NCBI RefSeq assembly: GCF_945859705.1
Contig: NC_079135.1
Span: forward strand, 109,332,288 to 109,396,287
Source of the DNA: Episyrphus balteatus
Lineage: Eukaryota; Arthropoda; Insecta; Diptera; Syrphidae
Reading direction: 5' to 3'
Length of the DNA stretch: 64,000 nt
Shown: positions 50,082-59,945 of the stretch, one piece after another
Numbering within the stretch: the stretch's first letter is position 1
Layout of the letters: the number at the start of each line of letters is the position of its first letter
Made by a program: the position numbers and the translations under genes
Notes under the pieces: generated by a model
Told to the model about the DNA's origin: nothing
Seen by the model: the letters and a program-made list of their open reading frames with translations, nothing else
Database searches by the model: none

Positions 50082-50177
50082 GATATACTCTGTTTTGAGA
50101 ATGTTTGATGAAAGGGAAATACTGCATAATACATTGCCTCACTCTTTTCCACTTATAGAAAATAAAGATTTACTTAC

Positions 50178-50300
50178 GCCAGGTTCGGTTAGATTGTAAT
50201 TTAATGTGACAAAAAATAGCAAATTGATGATGATTTTTAATTTGCTCAAATCAACGATCGAGTTGTTGTGGTTCCATTTTAAAACCAAAATAATTTCTAA
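50178..50300 (-). other. Possible 5' leader exon of tan
   Basis: On the minus strand a consensus donor GTAAGT follows base 50178. The sequence before it has one open frame without an ATG, and another with a nine-codon mini-ORF starting ATGGAACC. It could be the untranslated first exon of tan, with the short N-terminal coding exon hidden in the intron. The assignment rests only on position and the donor. Confidence 0.25.
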
Positions 50301-51382
50301 ACTAAAAAGCACAAGTGCGCACCTAACCTAAGACTCATTCACAAGAGTAAGTTCACACTACTGATGTGTTAAATACACTGAATAGTGGATCTCGTAAAGA
50401 ATTCTTGAATCCAATCGAAAATTATAACAGAGCCCCGAGCACAACTCAGCTAGATGTCAGCACGCGGTTTGTATATGAATTACCTACATTATTCCGAAGT
50501 GATATCCTGGGTAAGCGATAGATGGCCACAGTTTTTTGCCTTCGTGATATTATCACCATCTCACTCTTAATAAAAAGAAACATAGAGATAATTGTAATTA
50601 TATTGTTATACTGTTATACAAAAAATGTTCTCCCAAAATGAATTTCGACTTACTTTTCATATAAAAAAAGAGATAAAGCTAGAAAAATTTTTATATTTTT
50701 GTGAAATTACCATCCAGTGTATTTTTTCAATATTGATAGCAGTAGTCCACACTAAAAGCAGTGAAAAGACGGTATATAGTTTTTTTCGTGACTTTTGTGA
50801 CAATTTGTAAAGGGACATCACCATTATGTTGATTTGCGATTATCAATACGCTTGTTCAACAAAGTATGTATATGTTAAATGTGGAAGAGTTGACCAATAG
50901 CGCTGCTCAACATAAAAGAATGTTGTGAGTATTCCAGTTTGTTGACATTGAAATAGCAGTTGTATTAAAAAATGACATGTCAGTGGCATTCAACATCAGC
51001 AATCCATAACCCTCCATATTTAATTGAGAGTGTTGGCCAATAATTAAAAAAAAAACAGTGTTCATCGACATAATTTGGACGTTGCTTGATATTTGTGAAA
51101 ATATAGAAAAAATTTTCAAATCTATGTCAAATTTACATTAATGATAGATATACAAAATAATGGAAGTTAAATAAAATATTTTTTTTAATAAATTATCTTT
51201 TCAATTTACTAATATTTAGCATATTTAGCTCTAAGATCCAATTGGACTCCACCTTATTTTGACGTTTTGTGTTGCTTTCTCGCTGGTATTTCATGGTGAG
51301 AAAGAAATAGAAAAGATAGACATCTCTTTTTTTTGCCGTGAAATGCGAGTCCATCAAATGAGAGCATTTAACGTTTGTAGAG

Positions 51383-51404
51383 AGAGATAGAGAGAGAGAG
51401 AGAG
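51383..51404. repeat. (GA)n microsatellite
   Basis: A short run of AG/GATA-type units, ordinary simple sequence between tan and the receptor gene. Confidence 0.8.
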
Positions 51405-51799
51405 GTATTTGCAGTTTCTGAATCTGTCAATGTCAAATGTGACAACCCATATTTTACTTTAATGAACATCACAGGTACACATTACATAGTTAATAAAACG
51501 GGTTTTCAATTAATTTTCTTTTGAATTTATAAACTTGATAGGAGGTGCTTGGTGATTGATTAAAGATTGTCGTTAAATTGATTATTATGATTAAAAAAAA
51601 TAACTTCACAGTTATCATAGTTGTCAATTTTGTTTAGAGTTCCAATCATCACGATTGACTGAAACATTAGCATTCAATCATTACAACACCTTGTCTAGTC
51701 CGCCTCTGGAAAAGAAACTTGGAAAATATTTGACAGCTTGTGTAAAAGTTTGACATTTTGTTTTAAATTTTTTGAAACTTCACTCACCAACACTGTAAG

Positions 51800-52312
51800 C
51801 ATAGAGGAAGGAATACCTAGAGACGCGACTTCGGTTGGTTTTTCTCTTCCACCCTACAAGCTGCAATGAGAGGAAAAACTCCACAGTGCTTATATGTGGT
51901 AGTTTTCCCGTGCATTTTAAATGGCACCAACACATTCAACTGTGGAGTTGAGCTCAAAACAATTAAAAACAATTTAAGTGCTCAGTAGGAAATAAATTCA
52001 TAAAAAAATAATATAATAAATTCAAAACACGAACCTTTTTTTTTTATTTCTGTACATATTTATTGAAAGGAGGGTGTCTGGAGTGAGCTATTTGAGCTAT
52101 TCAAGTTCATGTCCAAACCAAAATCATGTTTAAATTCAAAATTTGTGAGGACATCTACTGGTGAAAGGAACATTATAGCTTTCACACGTATTCACAGATA
52201 GGAAATCAAGAGAAAAATAAGAGAGATGTATACCAATTATCTGAAATTAAATTTGCGGGTGTTTTAGGCAAGGGGGGTACGAGTCGGCTCTCTAGGTATT
52301 CCTTCCTCTATG
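51800..52312. mobile_element. 513 bp hAT-like MITE with 8 bp target duplication
   Basis: The ends CATAGAGGAAGGAATACC and GGTATTCCTTCCTCTATG are exact complements, continuing as CTAGAGA. ACTGTAAG flanks both sides (51792-51799 and 52313-52320). The 8 bp duplication and CA/TG ends suit hAT. No transposase is present. Confidence 0.78.
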
Positions 52313-53136
52313 ACTGTAAGTGTGATTTACCTCTATTACTTTTAATTCAATGCGACAAATCGGTTCTTTTTGGAAAATGAAATCTTTTGTTGCATACCCA
52401 CCAGGCGCATAAAACTAAAAATCCCTCATATAAGTATAGGCTTTAAATAACTATTATATAGGTACCAACTCTTCATAATACATCACAAGTTTTGATTACC
52501 TACGAAACAGAAGACTTGCGTAGATCAGAAAAGTGGTAGCGCTTTAGACTAAACTACCGTCACGTACAGATTATGGCTTAAAAAGTAAAGAAACGTCATA
52601 CGTACAGATAAGTAGAGTCAATCATGAAATTGAATTGAGTTCGAGCACCTAATGTTTTAGCTAATCTTCAAAACTTAATATACCCACCTATAATAGTTTA
52701 CCGAACTTAAAGTAAACGTCACGATAAAAAATTGATTAGGGATAGAAAATATTAATGGGAGACAACAACATATAATCCTGTTTTGAGTTTGAAATGCAAC
52801 ATTTATGTAAGTTCGAGAGCCAAAATTATATCTTTAATAAGCTTAGGTATACCTACCCTACGTTGCTTTTCAAGAGTCTTTAAAATTGACTTAATACAAA
52901 TTACATATGTACATATTGTTTCCTTGATTTGCGTAAAATTTTTAAAATCATCATGAAACTCATTAAAAAAAAGAAGAATAAAAAACCACCTTGCCAATAA
53001 CCAGGGCCGTCTTTAACTATCCTGGGGCCCTTGGGCACACAAGAATTTGGGGCCCTTTTGGAAATTAAAATAAGTACAACGGTTGGCTTAAAAGCAATGG
53101 TTGGTGAAAAAGGGGTGCCAATATATCGTTCCATAT

Positions 53137-54302
53137 TAGAGCTCTTGATACCCGGATACCCGAGTACTCGCCCGAGTACCCGGGTACCCGAGTTTTCACC
53201 ATAGGTATAAGATTGAAGGCAAAAATTAATTCAAAGCAGTTCTCCAGTCAAAGCAAAGAATCGTCGTCAAAAAGAATTTTAACTTGGTTTCCTAGCAAAA
53301 ATTAAAAGATGCAACATCCGCATCGTCTCCATGCCTCTGGGTGGCCGAAGTATGCCCACCGGAGAAGGGTCCTTGCCGTGTGCAAAGATACCTTTCATTT
53401 TGTTTATTCAGATTTTTATAGATTTCCATAAAAAATTTCCAAAATATTAAGTAAAAAAAAGCGGAGAAAATGAGATTTGAAAAAAGCTTTCCTTGAAAAA
53501 ATAAGCGAAAATTTGTTTTAAGTGGTTGCATTAAAATGTAAATATTTCCAGATATACGCTATACACTTTCCAGATTAAAGTCTTAAATTAAATCTGATAA
53601 GATTATTGAGGGAATGTAAGCATAAAATTAGAAAAAGGTCCAAAAAAGTTTTGACGTTTGATTAAAAAAAAAATCGGAAAAAAATCAATATGGCTACCTT
53701 CAAACGCTTATAATATAAGAACGCCGCAAACCAATTTTAGTGTTTATTGTCTTAAATTGTAGCTTAGAATATACCAATCATTTTTGGTTTTTGGTATAAA
53801 AAAAAATGTCCACCCATCATAGATCCCATGGCCCTAATAGTCTTAAATCAAACACTATCAAATAAAACAAACAAATGGCTTTATTGTACCCGGGTACTCG
53901 GGTATTATAATACATGAAACTACCGGGTACCCGAACTACCCGGGTACCCGGGTACTCGAGTAATACTCGAAAATTCGGGTACCCGGGTATTAGTGAGGAC
54001 GGGTACTACCATAAACAAAAAATACCAAGACTGGAAACTCGGCGGTCAACTGACGTTTGCCTACAAGCTGCGCGGTGTGGTGAATGTCGTGAACCTATCG
54101 TTGTGTTCGTGTCAAATGTGTGGTGAATGTCGTGAACCTATAAATGTGTGCGTGTTAACGTCATTTACCAACGTGGTGGCTTTCACATATATTCACAGAC
54201 AGCATTGTACACAAAAGGGTTTTGGGGGGAAAGACGTACGAAATTTTCCAGTCTTGGTATTTTTTGTTTATGGGTACTACCCGGTCGAAATCAAGAGCTC
54301 TA
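53137..54302. mobile_element. Word-iterated TIR element, ACCCGGGTACCCGAG family
   Basis: The ends TAGAGCTCTTGATA and ATCAAGAGCTCTA are inverted copies flanked by TTCCATAT (53129-53136 and 54303-54310). Both ends carry arrays of CCCGGGTACCCGAGTACTCG-like words (53150-53195 and 53887-54005). It is inserted in the left part of the outer hAT element and is itself interrupted at 54010. Confidence 0.8.
54010..54272. mobile_element. Innermost hAT-like MITE, 263 bp
   Basis: The ends CATAAACAAAAAATACCAAG and CTTGGTATTTTTTGTTTATG are exact complements. GGTACTAC flanks both sides (54002-54009 and 54273-54280). Inside, a block with GAATGTCGTGAACCTAT is present twice, about 46 bases apart. It has the sharpest arms in this nest and must be the youngest of the three. 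Confidence 0.85.
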
Positions 54303-54739
54303 TTCCATATAAAGTACCTAGTGTCTTTATTATTGGCAGGGGTGCCAATAATACGTGCATTGTGACATCAATCGTTGCCACTGCCAATAATAATCCTGTA
54401 TCCGTTACAAGTTTCAGTTCGAAGAATTGGAAAAAAGAGCTCAAAACGGATTGATAGATTTGTTAAAAACTTTGTAGAGACGATTTGTACGGATTTAACG
54501 GATCTCCAATATAAAGTTTTCGAGGTATTGCAATCTTCTCAAAAACGGATAACAATTTTGCTTTAAAAAAAAAACATGTAATGCTGCAAAAAAGCCGCAC
54601 TTTTGAAATGAGAAAAATATTTGTTTGGACCGTTATTAACGGTACCTACTTGCCACAGAACCGATTTTTTAATGTAAACGACACAATCGATTTTAATGAA
54701 AATTTTGACATTAAAATGTTTATACTGATATTAAAATTA

Positions 54740-54880
54740 ATGGCGTTTTCGATTGGCAGTCCGGAAGCGTCCGGAATCATTCTGAAAAAATTTTATTCAT
54801 ACAAAACTGTCAGTTTTGTGTGAATAAAACGCTTTCAGAATGATTCCGGACGCTTCCAGACTTCCAATCGAAAACGCCAT
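54740..54880. mobile_element. Palindromic MITE (ATGGCGTTTTCGATTGG)
   Basis: The left arm ATGGCGTTTTCGATTGG and the right arm CCAATCGAAAACGCCAT, with CGTCCGGAATCATTCTGAAA and complement, form a 141 bp hairpin. Partial copies of the terminus are near 4529 and 55047. It is nested in the outer hAT element. Confidence 0.7.
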
Positions 54881-56351
54881 AAGAAAACTTATGGATATAA
54901 CTTTTGGATATAACAAAAAATTATTGTTTTTTGAAAAACAATTTTTTAAAGTTATTTAATGAATTTTATGTGTCAATCTGTCAATCTTTAAATACGAGAG
55001 CAATTCGCAATTCAAATTAAAAAATATTTGGGGGTGCCAACCATTGTACCATGGCGTTTTCCATTGAACCAAAACATTGATGTACCGTCGACGAGCTAGC
55101 AATAATTTTTTCTTAAACGTTTTCCAACGGAAAAAGTATTGATGTTTTTTTGCCGACGAATTGATTCTTTTTTCGTCTTTTAATACGAATCTTCACATAT
55201 TTTTACACAAGCACTAAAAATTTGACAGTTTTATAAACTTTAAATGAAATTATTATTTAAGGAAAAAGATAATGGACGAGAATTCGTTGTTTTTATTAAT
55301 AAATAATCTTACCTACCTACAGTGGAAAAAAAAAAAGATATTTTTCTTGTATTTTTTGAAAATATTATTGTCTTATTTTTTGGAAAATTGAATTTGGGTT
55401 TGGTCGTTTGGATTTAAAATTTTGTCCGCATAAAACGCCACATAATTTGTTATCATTTTGAAAACATACATATATTTTCCGTATAGGTGTAGAAAAAACT
55501 TTATTTGGTTGCCATATAAAAACTATAACTTTTTTGGTAGATGGTCTACCCGACAAAAATGTTTTAAGAATAAATGTGTGAGAAATTTTCGTTCCTTGGG
55601 GGCCCCCCCCAGAATGGGGGCCCTGGGCACGGGCCCCGTGTGCCCTTATGGTAAAGACGGCATTGCCAATAACACAAATTTTTAAGTGGTAACACATGTA
55701 TGCCATTGTTGAATTCAATTACCTTAAGATATTAAAAAAAAATTGTTTCATTCATTAACAGCTATGTACTTTGAAACAAGTTTCTTTACCTCCTAAATTG
55801 TTCAATAATTACTTAAATCATTGAAACAAAAAAGTAATAGAATCATAAATCTCACATTTATTAATACAAAGTGTTTCATTTAAAAATTTAATTTCATTAT
55901 CTGTGTTAAGTTCATCTTTATAATTTTAAACAATAGCATTTTTAACTTGTTCCTCATCAATTTAATATTAATATAATTGACTATCGACGGAACAAAAAAA
56001 AAAAAACTCCCACATAATTTTTAATTTCTCAAATGAATGACTTTCTGACCTAAAATAAAAAAAAAAAACTGTCAGTACAAATTCATCATCCAATGCCAAT
56101 GCCAATAAACTGTAACTATATGTAATTACATTAGAATGATGCACCGAAAAAAAAGTAATAAAATTGAATAATGTTAATTTGCTAAGCTGTCAGTATGTCA
56201 AACTAATGCACTGTAATTAATCTGACAGCATGTTTGTCATAAAAATTATCAATGCATTTGGTTCAACGACAACTTGTGTCTTAAGTCTAACTTGACTCAA
56301 TGTAATAAAGTTATTATTACCTACTCTTTCGTTAAAGAATTTCTTTGGAAC

Positions 56352-57785
56352 ATGGATTTTGTTATAACTAGTCCAATCATTCGCAATCATATGAAAATAT
56401 TTCATACTCTCGGTTTTTGTACAATTTCTTTAGATAATTTGTCTAATCGCCGACGAGATAGTGTTGAGAAATTTTTATTAACTTGGTCAATTATCTGTGC
56501 ATTGGCAGTTATACCGTTAACTATGGTGATAATTGTTGTCAAAAATAAAATCATGTATGTTGAGAACAGTTTTGGTGAATTCAATGACATTTCCAAATAT
56601 GTCACTTTATTCTTTGCCTATCAAGTTTCACTGGTAGAGGGCATTGTCAGTCGGGAACAAGATCGTTTGTTTTGGATCAAATTTAGTCAATTACGAGAGA
56701 GTCAACCTCAGAAGTTTAATGAGATGCCTTTGAAATGATATAGGAACTTTTTCTGGCTCCTTTATGGTTATCTTGGGATAAAAATTATTTTCGAGTGTTC
56801 ATTTGCTGTGTCAATTTGTGAACATGAGCAATGGTTGCTAAATTGGATGATTTTTACGCCATTTGGAATAATTACGACTTTAAAAACAATGCAGATAGCT
56901 TTGTATATTGAATTTATAAGAGCTGAGCTATTAGATTTGCATCTTCGATTGGAAAATTTGAGACGAAGATGCAGAAGACTTCGGGGTAATGCTTTGCGTT
57001 GGAAATCTCAAAAGTTGAGGGAAATGATGTTTAGCTATCAGTTGATCTATGAAATGGTTGAGCATCTTAAGAATGCATTTGGTTGGTCAATGGCGTCTAA
57101 TTTTATTAAATCTTATACAATTGTTTTGACTAATTTTTATTGGACCCTTTGGATTATTTATAATCACAATGAGTTTGTTGGTAAAAATTGTTTCAGTCTT
57201 ATTTATTTTCTATATAATTAATAATAATTTTTAGAATATCTGTTGTTATTACCGGCAACAATGGAAATGATAATTCCTCTGATAATTTCAAGAAATTGTA
57301 TGAGGTTGGTAAGTACCTAAGAACTTGACAAAATAACATGATGTCATGTTCTTTTAATGAGACAGATATTTAAATTGAACTTCATTTCAGGCTTCTTATA
57401 CATCATATCACGTCCATAGACTGACCCATCCTATCGAGAGCTTTAGGTTTTCTATATTGGTAAGAAACTATTAGTTTGTTCTAGTACATTTAAAAAAAAA
57501 ACTCATTTTTAGATTGAAAATTTTTCACTACAAATTTTACATCAAAAATTAGAAATTAATGCTTATGGATTGTTTTTGTTTGATTGCAAGATCATAACTA
57601 AAGTAAGTATTTATTTATAGATGATCTTAAACTAAAATCTTAATGTTAATTTTTTTTTTTCTTAGGTTTTGAACTCTATCACTGTTTATATGTGCTTTTT
57701 TATACAATTTTTACCAATGTTGAAAAAACGATCTACAATTAAAGCTGAACTTCATGAATTGATTTCTCATTATAACTCAACTTAG
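56352..57785 (+). pseudogene. Gr8a: Gustatory receptor, Gr8a-like, with one in-frame TGA
   Basis: Five exons (56352-57180, 57235-57308, 57391-57459, 57513-57602, 57666-57785) with good GT/AG junctions make 393 codons, the usual length of an insect gustatory receptor. The C-terminus has the family pattern: GLFLFDCKIITK, then after a splice VYMCFFIQF, a variant of TYxxxxxQF. Several hydrophobic segments are seen, the first at IICALAVIPLTMVIIVV. Codon 129 is TGA (56736-56738), between EMPLK and YRNFFWLLYG. The frame is open on both sides and nothing else is broken. I chose the ATG at 56352 because its context (AACATGG) and length fit better than the upstream in-frame ATG at 56274. Position next to tan suggests orthology to Drosophila Gr8a, a bitter/canavanine and acid receptor. 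It may be a fresh pseudogene, a stop-readthrough gene, or a sequencing error. Confidence 0.8.
56736..56738 (+). other. In-frame TGA stop at codon 129 of the receptor
   Basis: The sequence AAATGATAT gives Lys-stop-Tyr in an otherwise open frame. The next base is T, which is not the strongest readthrough context (TGA-C). Skipping it by splicing would need an intron of 32-43 bases with a poor donor, which I consider unlikely. Confidence 0.85.
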
Positions 57786-58080
57786 TTGGATAAGAGTATG
57801 AAGACATATATTCAACTTTTCGTTCTAACACTTTACAGCGTAATATTCTAAGAACTAGTGAACGTTTTAGAAATGTTATGATTATGGCACAAATTTTAGT
57901 TTTATTGTAAAATTATTTGATTGAATAATTGAATTGAATCCACTAGAAGAGCCTAAATTATTTTACTAAGGTGATTGAATAAGATTTTTTGGACTTTAGT
58001 CATAATTACATAAGAACATTTTGAATATTGATGTATTAAATTCTTTTAAGGGACACAACTGAAATCGGTACAAATCGGTA

Positions 58081-58086
58081 AATAAA
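58081..58086 (+). terminator. Candidate polyadenylation signal of the receptor gene
   Basis: AATAAA lies 296 bases downstream of the TAG at 57783-57785. It is a reasonable but unproven 3' end. Confidence 0.35.
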
Positions 58087-58471
58087 TGTTGCACAAAGTT
58101 CTTTAATTCTTTTGGTGGAGAAATATAACTTTTATTTTAAATGTGTCATTAAATTTTTCCAATTAACACTAATATAAGGCTTAAACTTTAAGCATAATTT
58201 TATTTTGAATTTAGAAATTAAGAAGTGAAAATTGTACCGAATATGTAAAATACAGTGTATTTAATTAAAATGTTTAAAAAAATATATACATACATAAATA
58301 TAAATAATTGAATTAAAATAGAAAAAATAAAATGATTGGGTTGCATGAATTTGCTTCTAGGGTGAATTGCTGAAACGAAACATAAATATTTGAGTTGAAA
58401 CAGAAATAATTTCCAAAATTTCAGCCTTTCCCGATTTTGTTTTCATTTAGAATTCTTATTTTACTGTTATA

Positions 58472-59290
58472 CAGTGCGATTCACATGGTTATACGCACCA
58501 ATTTTCATTTACATAAATTTCATTTTTTTCTAGGTGTGTTCAAGAATAACCAAAAAAATTGTATTTATTAGAATGGTTATTAAGTTCTTAATAGAAAAAC
58601 AAAAAGAAATGGTGGGTGAGTGGAAGTTAACGGCACTTTTTACTCCTTCTTGTCTCTGATGTAAGAAAAAAGGGGACTTTTTTTGGTTCACATGATTAGA
58701 CGCACACCTTTAAATTAGTTAGTGTGGCGAGATCTATTACGAGGATTTGATTAAATTTGGAAGATTAAGCATCACGGAGTAATTTTGTGGTGATTTTCAT
58801 GCAAAATCTATAAAAAAAAATTCTGAGCGCGAAAGAAAAAGGGAAAACTGACACGTTGGATTCCAAAGGTGTTTCCATAAGCACCATTGCCAAAAAAATA
58901 GGATGAAGTGACCATTTCGAGAAGATTTATTTTTTAGACAGTGTCTCCTACGGTAAAAACTTCAAGGGAGGAACAATAAAAGCTTTATCACCTCAGGAAA
59001 AAAGAAAATTTATAAGAAAAGCTTCGAATTCAGCCCTATCCACGAGCAAAATTAAAGAAAAAGCTGGGATAACGGAAAGATTATGAACTTTTCGGCAAAT
59101 TATTTTGAGTGCCGAACATTCTTAGTTAAAATAAGACTTAAAAATAGTCTCTAAAAAACGCTGTTTGAAAAGAACAGCGGTTTGAAACGATAAACAAATC
59201 GAATGTAGTATTAAATGGCTCCCAAAACCATTACACCTCCTTGTATTCAATGGTGGAGTGTCAAAAACTTGTACCTACATATATGTAAAG
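58472..59290 (+). pseudogene. Tc1-like transposon fossil with IR/DR terminus
   Basis: The left end CAGTGCGATTCACATGGTTA is preceded by TA. The subterminal copy TTCACATGATTAGACGCAC at 58686 gives the IR/DR arrangement of some Tc1 elements. The plus strand then reads, with stops, KGVSISTIAKKIG, VSYGKNFKGGTIKALSPQEK and SALSTSKIKEKAGIT, which is the N-terminal DNA-binding part of a Tc1-type transposase. The catalytic part and right end are not recognisable. Confidence 0.72.
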
Positions 59291-59460
59291 ATTTCACTAC
59301 ACCTCTTAAATCAGCATTCGATCTTCCGCCATTGCAAAAACTCTAGCGGCGTCAATTAAAGGGTTTTTATCTATTGAAGATAGAAAAAAATGTATTAAAC
59401 TGTCAAATCAAAATAGATTTTTAGAAAAAGTACGTCGGTGAATTTGGAAACAATTTTACC

Positions 59461-59475
59461 GGCACACAAAAAATA
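59461..59475 (+). repeat. Terminus of the GGCACACAAAA hairpin family
   Basis: GGCACACAAAAAATAC resembles the end of the two hairpin MITEs at 30748 and 31068, but the rest of the element is not present. Confidence 0.35.
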
Positions 59476-59884
59476 CAACGTGTACAACGAACCGAATCGA
59501 ATCGCGGTTTTGAGGTTCAATAAGTTTTGCAAACTAGATCATGACATAAACCATTTTGAGTAAACCATGACTGTGTTAAGAGTTTATTTACATATCCAAC
59601 TTGAAATGTTCTTTGGAGAAGAATTAAAAGTTAGATTTTATAACTTGAATTATGATTCGTAGCAATAAAGAATTGTCATCTCCTTCCCTGGCCTTGCACT
59701 TGCAGTTAATAAAAGCCAATAGGGGGGATTTTATGGACTTTTAATTTTTAAATTAAGTCTAAAAACGTCAATATAGGAAACAGTTGAATAGAAAATATAA
59801 CACGTATACGCCACAGTGTACGTGGACAAGGTGCAAATAACGCGTGAACACAAAATCATCCTGTCCTGTCATTTGTCAAGGAAA

Positions 59885-59945
59885 TCTTTTAATAACATTT
59901 AGCCCTGATTTTTCAATCGTCAGTAAGACTATCAGAAGAATAAAT
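59885..59945 (-). repeat. Dispersed 60 bp repeat, copy 2
   Basis: The inverted counterpart of 26036-26095, with the shared blocks TTTTTCAATCGTCAG and CTATCAGAAGAATAAATGTC. It lies 80 bases downstream of an ACGTATACGCCACAGTG motif copy. Confidence 0.6.

Larger units (their letters stand above)
53002..55665. mobile_element. hAT-type element, outer of a nest
   Basis: The left end CAGGGCCGTCTTTAACTATC and the right end ATGGTAAAGACGGCATTG are inverted relatives; the subterminal GGGGCCC/GGGCAC words are shared. CCAATAAC flanks both sides (52994-53001 and 55666-55673), a perfect 8 bp duplication. No intact transposase remains. It has been enlarged by the elements at 53137-54302 and 54740-54880. Confidence 0.8.

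Noticed and set aside
56701..56743. A tiny intron that would remove the TGA of the receptor gene
   Set aside because: The only nearby AG is at 56742-56743 and upstream GTs give introns of 32-43 bases with non-consensus donors, shorter than usual fly introns.
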